A DNA stretch of 64,000 nucleotides from Methylotenera sp. (GTDB lineage: Bacteria; Pseudomonadota; Gammaproteobacteria; Burkholderiales; Methylophilaceae), in the NCBI GenBank assembly GCA_002928535.1, contig PERG01000005.1:53484-117483 (forward strand), read 5' to 3'. Shown here in pieces: positions 34,050-44,151 of the stretch; the first letter of the stretch is position 1, and the number at the start of each line of letters is the position of its first letter. The notes below the pieces were generated by a model. It had not been told where the DNA came from and did not search any database. It worked only from the letters and a program-made list of their open reading frames with translations. The position numbers and the translations under genes were made by a program.

Positions 34050-34526
34050 TTAATGCGTTGCAGTATCTGCTGGGCTCGTTTGCTGCTGTTTTTGTTGTGC
34101 AAACAAAGCTTCGAAGTTAATCGGGTTCAACAATACCGGCGGGAAGCCAGCACGCACTACAAGGTCAGACACGGTTTCACGCGCATAAGGGAACAAAATA
34201 TTTGGGCAGGTAATGCCAGCGATCATTTCCAGATTTTCTTCCGGTACGTTACGGATTTGGAAAATGCCTGCTTGTGTTACTTCTACCAGGAAAACAGTTT
34301 TATCTTCAATTTTAGAAGTCACGGTCACTTTAATTGACACTTCAAAAATGCCATCTTCCAGCATTTGTGCAGCATTGCCTAACTCTATACTTACCTGAGG
34401 AGCCGCGCGCTCTGTAAAGATTTGCGGTGCATTGGGAATTTCCAGTGAAGCGTCTTTGACGTAAATCTTTTCAATACTAAAACCAGCCTGTTGATTCTGT
34501 TCTGCTTTGTTATCTTCTTGTGCCAT
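34050..34526 (-). CDS. secB: Protein export chaperone SecB
   Basis: FSIEKIYVKDASLEIPNAPQIF; GITCPNILFPYARETVSDLVVRAGFPPVLLNPINFEALF. Confidence 0.97.
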   Translation of the reverse strand: MAQEDNKAEQNQQAGFSIEKIYVKDASLEIPNAPQIFTERAAPQVSIELGNAAQMLEDGIFEVSIKVTVTSKIEDKTVFLVEVTQAGIFQIRNVPEENLEMIAGITCPNILFPYARETVSDLVVRAGFPPVLLNPINFEALFAQQKQQQTSPADTATH

Positions 34527-34643
34527 GATCTTCTACTTAAATAGGTTGAATGAAATTACGAGCTAAATAGCTATTTTAACAGAGTTTGTCACGACGGCTA
34601 TGGTGCGATACTGATACCAAAAACAGCTTTTAAGCCTTGTTAT

Positions 34644-34904
34644 TTAGTCTTTATTTAATAGTGGCATGAGTCCGCCAGCCATATCCAAAGCGCGTAATTC
34701 TTCGAATCCACCCACGTGATGTTCATCAATATAGATTTGCGGTACAGTCCGGCGACCGGTTTTTTGCATCATTTCTACACGTTGCTCAGGTTGCAGGTCC
34801 ACCCGTATTTTATTGATTTCGGTGACACCTTTACTTAATAACAAGCGCTCCGCATTAATACAATAAGGACAAGTTGCAGTGGTATACATAGTAATAGTTG
34901 GCAT
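34644..34904 (-). CDS. grxC: Glutaredoxin 3 (GrxC)
   Basis: TTATCPYCINAERLL (CPYC); RRTVPQIYIDEHHVGGFEEL. Confidence 0.94.
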   Translation of the reverse strand: MPTITMYTTATCPYCINAERLLLSKGVTEINKIRVDLQPEQRVEMMQKTGRRTVPQIYIDEHHVGGFEELRALDMAGGLMPLLNKD

Positions 34905-35335
34905 TAACTGGCAGCCTTTCCTGGCGTTTTTACCAAAGGTAATTTAGCTTGCTGCCAAGCATCTAACCCGCCCTGCAGATTATGCACCTGCGTAAATTCC
35001 GCTATACGCAAAATTTCACAAGCTTTAGCAGAACGTGCACCACGCTGACAATTAACTAATACCGCTTTGGTTTTGTATTTTTTAAGCTCGCCTACCCGAT
35101 TAGCTAAGTCGGCCACCGGAATATGAATGGCATCAGCAATATGACCGCTGGCAAATTCTGCATCATCCCTGACATCCAACACGATAGCGTTCGTCCGGTT
35201 GATTAAAGTCACCGCTTCTGCAGGAGAGACGCTAGGGACGCCTCCGGCACTTCTTTTGAACATTGGCATGAGCAACATGATGGCTGAGCCCAATGCTAAG
35301 CCGATAAGCAATGCATTGCTTGTAATGAATTCCAC
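34904..35335 (-). CDS. Membrane-anchored rhodanese-like protein (YibN-like)
   Basis: N-terminal TM helix; rhodanese domain with LVNCQRGARSAKA active-site Cys. Confidence 0.9.
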   Translation of the reverse strand: MEFITSNALLIGLALGSAIMLLMPMFKRSAGGVPSVSPAEAVTLINRTNAIVLDVRDDAEFASGHIADAIHIPVADLANRVGELKKYKTKAVLVNCQRGARSAKACEILRIAEFTQVHNLQGGLDAWQQAKLPLVKTPGKAAS

Positions 35336-35398
35336 TTATTTCCTTTCAGGGTAAACGATTTTAATATGGCGATGGAACGTCAACTATTCAAGCTTACT

Positions 35399-35430
35399 CA
35401 TAAGTGAGCACACTTTACTAATCACTTATG
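35399..35430. promoter_or_regulatory. 9-bp inverted repeat in the divergent rhodanese/gpmI region
   Basis: CATAAGTGA-N14-TCACTTATG, perfect arms. Confidence 0.45.
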
Positions 35431-35547
35431 CTTATTACTTATCTAACAGCTCGAATCTCGGGGTAACTTTCCTTTGATAGTGAGGCAGATTTTACTGGTA
35501 AATAGGCTAAAATACTCGTCAACTTTGAAAAAATTAGAGCACCCAAT

Positions 35548-37104
35548 ATGTCATCACCATTAAATACCACCCCGGTATGTTTATTGATTTTAGACGGCTT
35601 TGGCTATCGTGAAGAAACAGCTAACAATGCCATTGCGCTCGCACAAAAACCTAATCTGGATGCATTATGGAATAGCTATCCGCATACGCTGATCAACGCC
35701 TCTGAACATTATGTCGGCTTGCCTGACGGGCAAATGGGCAACTCAGAAGTTGGGCACCTGAATATTGGTGCTGGGCGTGTGGTATTCCAGGACTTTGAGC
35801 GTATCAATAACAGCATCAGCTCCGGTGAGTTCTTTGAACATCCTGAATTAAAACCTGCCATGTTGTCTGTAAAAGAAAATAATAAAGCCCTGCATATTTT
35901 TGGCTTGTTATCTGATGGTGGCGTGCATAGTCACCAAGATCACATTCACGCCTTGATTGAAATGGCGGCTAAATTGGGCATGACCAAAGTCTATGTGCAT
36001 GCGTTTTTGGATGGTCGTGACACGCCGCCTATTAGTGCTGCAGCTTACTTAACAGCATTGGAAGACAAAATCCAAGCTACTGGTGTGGGTAAAATTGTAT
36101 CTATTAGTGGTCGCTTCTATAGCATGGATCGCGATAAACGCTGGCCACGCGTGGAAGCAGCGTATGCTTTGATTACCGAGGGCATCGGTGAATATACCTA
36201 TCCAACTGCGATGGAAGGTTTACAAGCCGCTTACGAACGCGAAGAGTCCGACGAGTTCGTGAAAACCACTGCCATTCGTGGATTGCATGACGAGCCTACA
36301 CGCCTGGAAAATGGTGACTTAGTGGTTTACATGAACTTCCGCTCAGACCGTGCGCGCCAGCTTACCCATGCTTTGCTGACTGATGAGTTTGAAGGTTTCC
36401 ACCGTCGCCATCAACCCAAACTAGCAGGTTATTTCACCTTAACGATGTTCGACAAGAAAGAATCCAAAGCAAAGGCTATTTTCCCGCCCTATACGGTGAA
36501 AAATACCTTTGGAGAATATCTGGCCAATCAGGGTAAAACGCAGTTACGGATTGCCGAAACGGAAAAATATCCGCATGTGACGTTCTTTTTCAATGGCGGC
36601 GAAGAAACTGTATTTACAGGCGAAGAGCGCATTCTCGTGCCTTCACCGCAAGTGGCCACCTATGATTTACAGCCGGAAATGAGTGCCTTTGAATTAACCG
36701 ATAAACTAGAAGAAGCCATTCTCAGCCGCAAATACGATGCCATCATTTGCAACTATGCTAACGGGGACATGGTAGGTCATACCGGCAATTTGCAGGCTGC
36801 CATTAAAGCAATTGAAACTTTGGATACCTGCGTAGGCCGTGTAGTGAATGCCATGCAAAGCATCAATGGCGAAGTCATCATTACCGCCGATCATGGCAAT
36901 GCAGAAATGATGCTCGATGAAGAAAATCATCAAGCGCATACCCAGCATACGACTAATCTTGTGCCTTTAACCTATGTAGGCCGTCCGGCCACCCTAACTG
37001 ATGGCGCGGCTTTATCTGATTTAGCGCCCACACTGCTGCATATGATGGGCATGGGGCAACCAGATGAAATGACCGGCAAAAGCCTCATTCAATTCCAGGT
37101 CTAG
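35548..37104 (+). CDS. gpmI: 2,3-bisphosphoglycerate-independent phosphoglycerate mutase
   Basis: LLILDGFGYREETANNAI; LPDGQMGNSEVGHLNIGAGRV; NYANGDMVGHTG. Confidence 0.97.
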   Translation: MSSPLNTTPVCLLILDGFGYREETANNAIALAQKPNLDALWNSYPHTLINASEHYVGLPDGQMGNSEVGHLNIGAGRVVFQDFERINNSISSGEFFEHPELKPAMLSVKENNKALHIFGLLSDGGVHSHQDHIHALIEMAAKLGMTKVYVHAFLDGRDTPPISAAAYLTALEDKIQATGVGKIVSISGRFYSMDRDKRWPRVEAAYALITEGIGEYTYPTAMEGLQAAYEREESDEFVKTTAIRGLHDEPTRLENGDLVVYMNFRSDRARQLTHALLTDEFEGFHRRHQPKLAGYFTLTMFDKKESKAKAIFPPYTVKNTFGEYLANQGKTQLRIAETEKYPHVTFFFNGGEETVFTGEERILVPSPQVATYDLQPEMSAFELTDKLEEAILSRKYDAIICNYANGDMVGHTGNLQAAIKAIETLDTCVGRVVNAMQSINGEVIITADHGNAEMMLDEENHQAHTQHTTNLVPLTYVGRPATLTDGAALSDLAPTLLHMMGMGQPDEMTGKSLIQFQV

Positions 37105-37127
37105 CAAATGATCACTATGGGGATTTT

Positions 37128-38378
37128 TTGCACTTGAGTTTGTTTGTAAGTCTACTGCTCACCATGTCGCTAGTCTGGGCGATGCCTGCGGTTGCGGCCA
37201 AAAAACCGGAAGCGTCCAAGGAAGCTTTAAGTGATCTCCAACAGCGCCTGGAAGCCCTTAAAAAGGAATTAGATAACTCCCAGGAAGCGCATAAAGATGC
37301 GGCAGATGCACTCAAAGAGAGTGAACGTGCCATTAGCGAAGCCAATAAAAAACTCTACGATATTAACCATCGCCAGCAGCAGAATAAAAAAACGCTAAAG
37401 CAATTGGAAGCCGATTCCCTGAAAACCAATGAAGCGCTTTCACAACAACAGAAACTCTTGAGCAATCAGCTTTATCAGCAATATATTCATGGCCAGCAAA
37501 GTTATGCGCAGATGATTTTGCAAAATGAACGGCCTAGCGACATTACGCGGGATGTACATTACTACTCATATATTGCAAAAGCCCGCGCAGAACTGATCAA
37601 CAAGATGCAAGACAATCTTAATCGCATTAATCAGCTCAATAATGAAACCGCCGCAGCTCTGAAGCGGGTGGCGGAACTGAAACAGAAGCAGCTGGAAGAA
37701 AAACGCACCCTGCAAGCACAAAAACAAAACAAATCAAAAGTCGTGAGCACCCTCTCCAAACAGATCGCCTCACAGCGCGGAGAAATTAAAAAACTTAGCC
37801 GTGATGAGAAGCGCCTCTCGCAACTAGTAGAACGTTTAGCAAAAATTATCCCGAAAAAACAAGTGCGTAAGCGCAGCACCGCTCGCAAGAGTACGCCAAC
37901 AAAAGGGGAAGAAACAAATGCCAACCCAGAAGTCGTGGCCAAAAACGAACAACTTCCTAGCGATGAATTTGCCGACATCAGCTTCTCCAGCCTAAAAGGC
38001 AAACTTAAACTTCCCGTGCGCGGCGAAGTCACTAATCGTTTCGGTGCCAGCCGCGAAGATAGTGGCATTTCCTGGAAAGGCTTGTTTATCAGGGCCAATG
38101 AAGGATCAGAAGTCAAATCAGTGGCCACGGGTCGCGTGGTATTTGCAGACTGGCTACGCGGTTTTGGCAACCTCATCATTGTTGATCATGGCAGTGGCTA
38201 CATGAGCTTGTATGGCAATAACGAAGCCATATTGAAACAAGTCGGTGAAATTGTACAGGCTGGGGATGCGATTGCCTCCGTGGGCAATAGTGGTGGCAAT
38301 GCAACGAATGGCCTGTACTATGAATTGCGACGTCAAAGCCGGCCGTTTGATCCTTTAAGCTGGAGCAACGTGAATTAG
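37128..38378 (+). CDS. envC: Murein hydrolase activator EnvC (coiled coil plus M23/LytM domain; start codon uncertain, TTG)
   Basis: Signal peptide, long coiled coil, degenerate LytM domain (GLFIRANEGSEVKSVATGRVVFADWLRGFGNLIIVDHGSGYMSLYGN). Confidence 0.9.
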   Translation: MHLSLFVSLLLTMSLVWAMPAVAAKKPEASKEALSDLQQRLEALKKELDNSQEAHKDAADALKESERAISEANKKLYDINHRQQQNKKTLKQLEADSLKTNEALSQQQKLLSNQLYQQYIHGQQSYAQMILQNERPSDITRDVHYYSYIAKARAELINKMQDNLNRINQLNNETAAALKRVAELKQKQLEEKRTLQAQKQNKSKVVSTLSKQIASQRGEIKKLSRDEKRLSQLVERLAKIIPKKQVRKRSTARKSTPTKGEETNANPEVVAKNEQLPSDEFADISFSSLKGKLKLPVRGEVTNRFGASREDSGISWKGLFIRANEGSEVKSVATGRVVFADWLRGFGNLIIVDHGSGYMSLYGNNEAILKQVGEIVQAGDAIASVGNSGGNATNGLYYELRRQSRPFDPLSWSNVN

Positions 38379-38404
38379 TAACCACATAAGACGCTAATGT
38401 AATA

Positions 38405-38431
38405 AAAAAGCACGCCTAAGCGTGCTTTTTT
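38405..38431. terminator. Bidirectional intrinsic terminator between convergent envC and lipoprotein gene
   Basis: AAAAAAGCACGC-ctaa-GCGTGCTTTTTT. Confidence 0.9.
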
Positions 38432-38462
38432 ATTAATCTAAACTAATTAATTTACTAGTGAA

Positions 38463-38756
38463 TTAAGGTGCTGCTGGTGCTTCTGTACCTGCTGGTGCAG
38501 ATGGCGCTTCAGCAGCTGGTGCAGCTGGATCGATAGTAATGCCAGGAACACGCTCTTCTGCTGTTGGCTCATAGCCGCCGCCTGTTGCTGGAGCGCTTGA
38601 TTCCGTCGCTGCTGGAGCTTCTGCTGCTGGAGCAGCTTCTGTTGTTACTGGTGCTGCTGCCTCATCCGCTGGTGCTACTTCTTCTTTTTCACCACAACCT
38701 ACCAATACCAAACCTGCAAAACCTACTACCAACAAAGAACGTAATAAAGCTGACAT
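38463..38756 (-). CDS. Small Ala/Pro/Glu-rich putative lipoprotein
   Basis: Signal peptide with lipobox LVLVGC; remainder is low-complexity AAPVTTEAAPAAEAPAATESSAPA. Confidence 0.75.
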   Translation of the reverse strand: MSALLRSLLVVGFAGLVLVGCGEKEEVAPADEAAAPVTTEAAPAAEAPAATESSAPATGGGYEPTAEERVPGITIDPAAPAAEAPSAPAGTEAPAAP

Positions 38757-38915
38757 ATAATTTCCCCGATCATGATCAAAATATTAATTAATAGCGCATT
38801 TTAACAATGCCTAATTTTCAAGCTTACCATCAAAGCACTCGTTATTTTAGCGAAACTTCAATAGTCTGCAACTAGAATATCATTTTAGCCACATTTGACA
38901 ACGCTTCTAGGCAAT

Positions 38916-39305
38916 TTAAGTCGCTATTTCAAGCTTATCACTTATTTGCGATGCAATGTAATTGCCTTTAGCATAAGCCTCTAATTCATAAGGATTTTGC
39001 ATATAGCCATGACGGGATGCCCACAAGTATTTGATAATCGTCATACCTGATAGATATTGTTCGACATGGGTTAGTTCATGTGCAAGCAAACATAGGTCGG
39101 CAGCAGATGGCTGCTGAGCTAACAGGTAAGCGCCTTTTCGCATATATATTTTATGCCCAAGCACCACAGCGCACATGCGCTTACTGAGCCAGAAAGGTAC
39201 ATGACCATTGATAATTCGGGCCTTATCTAAGGTTTCTGCCTTGAAATAAGGCTGGCAGAAGGTACGCTCGGTAAGTGTTAACGGACGACCTGCGTGAAAC
39301 ATCAT
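38916..39305 (-). CDS. Small DUF4157-like protein with HExxH zinc motif
   Basis: LLAHELTHVEQYLSG and ELEAYAKGNYIA resemble DUF4157-type short peptidase-like proteins. Confidence 0.65.
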   Translation of the reverse strand: MMFHAGRPLTLTERTFCQPYFKAETLDKARIINGHVPFWLSKRMCAVVLGHKIYMRKGAYLLAQQPSAADLCLLAHELTHVEQYLSGMTIIKYLWASRHGYMQNPYELEAYAKGNYIASQISDKLEIAT

Positions 39306-39721
39306 TCACCTATCGCGTGCAGTAAAACGCGACGCTTGGCAGGCATGTGTCGATGTTCATACAAAAACACGCCTTGCCATTGACCTAAAGCCGCCGCGCC
39401 ATTTAATAAGGGGATAGACAAGTGGGTTTGCGTGAGCGCAGAGCGCACATGTGCAGGCATATCATCCGGACCTTCCACTGTGTGGATAAATAGCGGGTCG
39501 CCATCTGGCACTAGCCGGTTAAAAAATGCCTCCATATCGACCAACACATCACTGTCGTAATTTTCATTGATGAGTAAGCTTGCCGAAGTATGCTGGATAT
39601 ATAAGGTGATCATACCAGCCTGCAAACCGCTAGAATTAGCAAAATCGCGCACCTGCGGGGTAATGTCGTAAAAGTTACGCCCATGGGTTTCTATCACAAT
39701 CTGGTGTTGAAGTTGACGCAT
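39302..39721 (-). CDS. YjbQ/UPF0047 family protein (secondary thiamine-phosphate synthase-like)
   Basis: TLYIQHTSASLLINENYDSDVLVDMEAFFNRLVPDG; LGQWQGVFLYEHR. Confidence 0.9.
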   Translation of the reverse strand: MRQLQHQIVIETHGRNFYDITPQVRDFANSSGLQAGMITLYIQHTSASLLINENYDSDVLVDMEAFFNRLVPDGDPLFIHTVEGPDDMPAHVRSALTQTHLSIPLLNGAAALGQWQGVFLYEHRHMPAKRRVLLHAIGE

Positions 39722-39824
39722 AAGATCTGAAGTTTCTATAAATTATTATTAGTAAATACGCGCTAGCTTAAACCTCGACAGCAAAGTTTAAACTTAAGCC
39801 CATCTTGGGTGGAATAGCCCGGGA

Positions 39825-40316
39825 TTAATAGCGTCTGTAACGATAACGGAAACTCGGTCCCCAGTAAAAAGGATCATTCCAATAATGATAGCCAAATCCA
39901 TAAGATGGGTAAAAATTTCGCTCACGTTCTAGCTGTTTTTCCGCTTTCTGCTTGGCTTTTTCTCGCTTATTAATCTCATCTGCAACATTGTTGCGTAAGG
40001 CTTGTTCACGGCTTTCGTGAATGTAATCTAATACCATATTGCTCACGCCTTGTTGATGCAGTTGCAAACTCTGACTTGGGGTCAACTCATAGTAAGAATT
40101 GCTCGCCTTGATTTTCTCGATGATCTGTTCGGGCGGGGTTTTATCTTTGGATAATTTGACAATATCTTCCAGGCTTAGCGTTGCCGTAGGTTTAAGCATA
40201 ATGCGGGAAAGCTCAGCATCGGTAATACGGTCTATGGGCGGCTCAGGCTTAGTTTGATTCCCTGCGCAACCCACCAGGGTGATCAATAAAAATAAAATAA
40301 AACTGGGCTTTAACAT
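39825..40316 (-). CDS. Putative lipoprotein, unknown function
   Basis: MLKPSFILFLLITLVGCAGNQ lipobox; Tyr/Trp-rich C-terminus; start adjusted to internal Met. Confidence 0.7.
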   Translation of the reverse strand: MLKPSFILFLLITLVGCAGNQTKPEPPIDRITDAELSRIMLKPTATLSLEDIVKLSKDKTPPEQIIEKIKASNSYYELTPSQSLQLHQQGVSNMVLDYIHESREQALRNNVADEINKREKAKQKAEKQLERERNFYPSYGFGYHYWNDPFYWGPSFRYRYRRY

Positions 40317-40333
40317 TCCGATCTCCTCAAGCA

Positions 40334-41305
40334 TTAACCTTGTCTTTTAAGACGCCTGATCATCGGGGATGGTTCGGTAATATTTGCATCATACGGATGG
40401 GTTTTAAGTGGGTAACGCGCCTGCACTTTTTTGACATATTGAGTTGTTTCTGTATAAGGTGGAATGCCTTTGTATTTATTCACAGCACCCTCACCGGCAT
40501 TGTAGGCGGCGACCGCCAAAGCTACGTCGCCCTGAAAATAAGCCAGCAGCCATCTCAGGTAAGCCACCCCGCCTTTGATATTCTGACTGGCATCGAATGC
40601 ATTTTTTACATTAAACCGTTCCGCAGTCGCCGGAATCAACTGCATCAAACCCTGCGCCTGCTTATTGGAGTGGGCGAGATTGGCAAAATTGGATTCTACA
40701 GAAATAATAGAAAGCACTAGCTTGGCATCCACTTTGTACCAAGTCGAAATCGTATCGACCAAGGCCAATATCCAACGTTTGTTCTTAGGCAGGTTAGCAA
40801 TATAGCGGTCAATCTCCACCTCACCCGTAAGCAAGGTTTGAAAAATCGCTTTTTCCGGGTCTACCTCAGCCAGTACACAGGGCGGTAGATCATGTGTGTG
40901 TAGTGAAACGGTTTCCAGCATGCGCTGCGCTTGGTAATGACCTTGCATGGAAGCCGTGTTAAATAAAGCCGCCGCAATATCCTGATTTTTGGGTACGCCC
41001 TGACCTGCCGCGTATAACATGCCTAAGCGATACTGGCCTTCAGCACTCCCGCTACGTGAAGCTTCACAATATAGCCTGGCCGCCTGCCAATCGCCCTCAA
41101 TATTGTGTTCATCGCGCTCGAACAGAGTGGCGCGTTGCAGTAAATCGCGCGTAAAAGGTGGTTCGTTATCCAGCGTTTGTAATTCCTGAACGCTCATATC
41201 TGTTGAATCAACAAAGTGAGCGATCTGCTTAACTTCTGCCCATGCAAAATTAGCCACAGCAAGCAGCGTGGCTAATAATGCACTACGTAATCCAGGTTTG
41301 AGCAA
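40334..41305 (-). CDS. Lytic transglycosylase (SLT domain) with Sel1-type repeat
   Basis: VESNFANLAHSNKQAQGLMQLIPATAERFNVKNAFDASQNIKGGVAYLRWLL; AVAAYNAGEGAVNKYKGIPPYTET. Confidence 0.92.
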   Translation of the reverse strand: MLKPGLRSALLATLLAVANFAWAEVKQIAHFVDSTDMSVQELQTLDNEPPFTRDLLQRATLFERDEHNIEGDWQAARLYCEASRSGSAEGQYRLGMLYAAGQGVPKNQDIAAALFNTASMQGHYQAQRMLETVSLHTHDLPPCVLAEVDPEKAIFQTLLTGEVEIDRYIANLPKNKRWILALVDTISTWYKVDAKLVLSIISVESNFANLAHSNKQAQGLMQLIPATAERFNVKNAFDASQNIKGGVAYLRWLLAYFQGDVALAVAAYNAGEGAVNKYKGIPPYTETTQYVKKVQARYPLKTHPYDANITEPSPMIRRLKRQG

Positions 41306-41410
41306 AAGAACTCCATCGCAAATGCTATTGATTCTTGTAATACTTCATACAACGTCTCATACAACATTAAGTAACTTTAAGCATTAAGATTCAGTCAATG
41401 CCCTTATTTG

Positions 41411-43996
41411 CTAAGCCTTACTGAAGACGATCTTACCCGCTTTGGCATCGATTTTAACTGTTTCCTTGGCGATATAATTCCCCGCCAAAATTTCCCTTGC
41501 TAGCGGGTTCTCAATTTCGCTCTGGATAGCACGTTTAAGCGGTCTCGCACCATATACAGGATCGAAACCAGCATTGGCAATTTCAGCAATAGCCGCCTCA
41601 CTAATCTCTGCCTGCATATCCATCGCTGCAAGACGATTAATGAGGTATTGCAATTGGATACGTGCAATGGATTTCACATTGGTTTCGTCCAAGCTATGGA
41701 ACACTACGACTTCATCAATCCGGTTAACGAATTCAGGGCGGAAATGCGTTTTTACCTCACCCATCACTGCAAGTTTCACCACTTGGTAGTCCTGGTCGCT
41801 CATGCTCTGAATCATCTGACTGCCCAAGTTGGACGTCATGATAATGACCGTGTTTTTAAAATCCACTGTCCGGCCCTGGCCATCCGTTAAGCGACCATCA
41901 TCGAGCACTTGCAGCAACACATTAAACACGTCTGGATGGGCTTTTTCAACCTCATCCAGCAAGATCACGGAATAAGGTTTACGACGAACCGCTTCCGTGA
42001 GCGTGCCACCTTCTTCATAGCCAACATAGCCCGGTGGCGCACCAATCATGCGAGCCACAGAATGTTTTTCCATGAATTCACTCATGTCGATACGGATTAA
42101 GTGATCTTCGGAATCAAACAAGAATCCGGCCAAGGCCTTACATAGCTCGGTTTTACCCACTCCGGTAGGGCCTAAAAACAGGAAGGAACCATATGGACGA
42201 TTCGGGTCTCCCAAACCGGAGCGTGAACGGCGAATTGCGTCCGAAACCAGACGTACTGCTTCATCCTGCCCCACCACACGCTCGTGTAACTTGTCTTCCA
42301 TGGTTAATAACTTCTCACGCTCACCCGTCATCATTTTGCTGACCGGAATACCGGTCGCACGGCTGACCACTTCGGCAATTTCATCCGCGCCTACTTCAGT
42401 GCGCAGCATGCGATGTTTATTATCATTGGGCATAGGCTCTGAACTGGAGGCCTGTTTTAGTTGCGCTTCCAGTTGTGGCAACTTGCCATACTGCAATTCG
42501 GAGACTTTTTGCCACTCGCCTTTACGCGTGGCTTCTTCCATCTCGAACTTCACTTTTTCGATAGCTTCCTTGACATGCGTAGAACCTTGCACCTGGGCTT
42601 TTTCAGCCTTCCAGATTTCCTCCAGGTCAGCATACTCTTTTTCCAGACGCCCAATTTCTTCCTCAATCAGACTAAAGCGTTTTTTACTGCCTTCGTCTTT
42701 TTCCCTGCGCATGGCTTCGCGTTCGATCTTCAGTTGAATGAGTCGACGCTCTAATTTATCCATAATCTCTGGCTTGGAATCGATCTCTATTTTGATTCGT
42801 GAAGCCGCCTCATCAATGAGGTCAATGGCCTTATCAGGCAGAAACCGGTCTGTGATATAGCGGTGAGAAAGTTCGGCTGCTGCCACAATAGCCGGGTCGG
42901 TAATTTCCACTCCGTGATGCAGCTCATATTTTTCCTGCAAACCACGCAGGATGGCAATCGTCGCTTCCACAGTCGGTTCATCGACCAGCACTTTCTGGAA
43001 ACGTCGCTCCAGTGCTGCATCTTTTTCAACATATTTACGGTATTCGTCCAGGGTAGTTGCACCCACGCAATGCAACTCACCGCGTGCCAATGCAGGTTTC
43101 AACATATTGCCGGCATCCATGGCGCCTTCTGCCTTACCGGCACCCACCATGGTATGGATCTCATCAATAAAGACGATGGTCTGGCCTTCATCTTGAGCCA
43201 GTTCTTTTAATACAGATTTCAGTCGTTCCTCAAACTCACCGCGATACTTAGCCCCGGCCAGTAGTGCTGCCATATCTAAAGAAAGAACCTTTTTATTTTT
43301 AAGCGATTCCGGCACTTCGCCATCAACGATACGCTGCGCCAAGCCTTCGACAATCGCGGTTTTACCCACGCCAGGTTCGCCAATTAATACCGGGTTATTT
43401 TTAGTACGACGCTGCAGTACTTGGATAGCGCGGCGAATCTCATCATCGCGGCCAATGACTGGGTCTAACTTACCCTGCCTTGCGCGTTCGGTGAGGTCTA
43501 GCGTGTATTTCTTTAAAGCCTCACGGTTACTTTCAGAGTCGGAAGCATTGACCTGGTCGCCACCGCGCACTGCTTGGATGGCTTGCTCTAAAGCGGTTTT
43601 AGATAAACCATGGGTTTTAAGTAATTTACCAGTCGTACCTTTGTCATCAGCCAGCGCCAGTAAAAACATTTCACTGGCAATAAAACCATCACCGCGTTTC
43701 AAAGCGAGTTTATCCGTCACATTGAGCAGGTTGTTTAAATCACGTGATACCGACACCTCACCTGAGCTGTCTGTAGTTTTAGGTAAATGCTCAATCGCAC
43801 TGGCCAAGCCGGTTTTTAGTGGGGCAAGGTGGACGCCCGCATGGGCTAGCAGTGATGCCGTTCCACCATCTTCCTGATTAAGCATGGCCGTTAACAAGTG
43901 CAATGCCTCTATGGTAGGACTATCAGTCGCGACCGCAATACTCTGTGCTTCATTTAAAGCCTGTTGAAATTTAGTAGTTAATTTATCAAAGCGCAT
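41411..43996 (-). CDS. clpB: ATP-dependent disaggregase ClpB
   Basis: Two AAA+ domains ([28 protein letters not shown]), ClpB middle domain, N-terminal Clp repeats. Confidence 0.97.
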   Translation of the reverse strand: MRFDKLTTKFQQALNEAQSIAVATDSPTIEALHLLTAMLNQEDGGTASLLAHAGVHLAPLKTGLASAIEHLPKTTDSSGEVSVSRDLNNLLNVTDKLALKRGDGFIASEMFLLALADDKGTTGKLLKTHGLSKTALEQAIQAVRGGDQVNASDSESNREALKKYTLDLTERARQGKLDPVIGRDDEIRRAIQVLQRRTKNNPVLIGEPGVGKTAIVEGLAQRIVDGEVPESLKNKKVLSLDMAALLAGAKYRGEFEERLKSVLKELAQDEGQTIVFIDEIHTMVGAGKAEGAMDAGNMLKPALARGELHCVGATTLDEYRKYVEKDAALERRFQKVLVDEPTVEATIAILRGLQEKYELHHGVEITDPAIVAAAELSHRYITDRFLPDKAIDLIDEAASRIKIEIDSKPEIMDKLERRLIQLKIEREAMRREKDEGSKKRFSLIEEEIGRLEKEYADLEEIWKAEKAQVQGSTHVKEAIEKVKFEMEEATRKGEWQKVSELQYGKLPQLEAQLKQASSSEPMPNDNKHRMLRTEVGADEIAEVVSRATGIPVSKMMTGEREKLLTMEDKLHERVVGQDEAVRLVSDAIRRSRSGLGDPNRPYGSFLFLGPTGVGKTELCKALAGFLFDSEDHLIRIDMSEFMEKHSVARMIGAPPGYVGYEEGGTLTEAVRRKPYSVILLDEVEKAHPDVFNVLLQVLDDGRLTDGQGRTVDFKNTVIIMTSNLGSQMIQSMSDQDYQVVKLAVMGEVKTHFRPEFVNRIDEVVVFHSLDETNVKSIARIQLQYLINRLAAMDMQAEISEAAIAEIANAGFDPVYGARPLKRAIQSEIENPLAREILAGNYIAKETVKIDAKAGKIVFSKA

Positions 43997-44026
43997 TTTT
44001 GGGCTCCGTTATTAATAGATTGCTTT

Positions 44027-44056
44027 TAAGTTGGGGGCAATTACAGCATATTCAAC
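44027..44056 (-). promoter_or_regulatory. Sigma32-like heat-shock promoter of clpB
   Basis: Reverse strand GTTGAA-N13-CCCCCAACTT close to consensus CTTGAA-N(11-16)-CCCCATNT, about 30-60 nt upstream of the clpB ATG. Confidence 0.7.
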
Positions 44057-44151
44057 ATGACTTATATTTTCTGCGCGTTATCTTTAATTTACAAAACTTT
44101 TACAATTTATTAACTTAATTTTCATTGATATGTGATATTTAGGCGCATAGA

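Noticed and set aside
38916-39305. DUF4157 protein as part of a contractile injection system
   Set aside because: No sheath, tube, baseplate or AAA+ eCIS genes are in the neighbourhood.
41574-43877. Multiple + strand ORFs antisense to clpB (e.g. 42291-42737, 43455-43877)
   Set aside because: Frame shadows of a strongly conserved ClpB coding sequence; residues are low-complexity and lack recognisable domains or upstream RBS.
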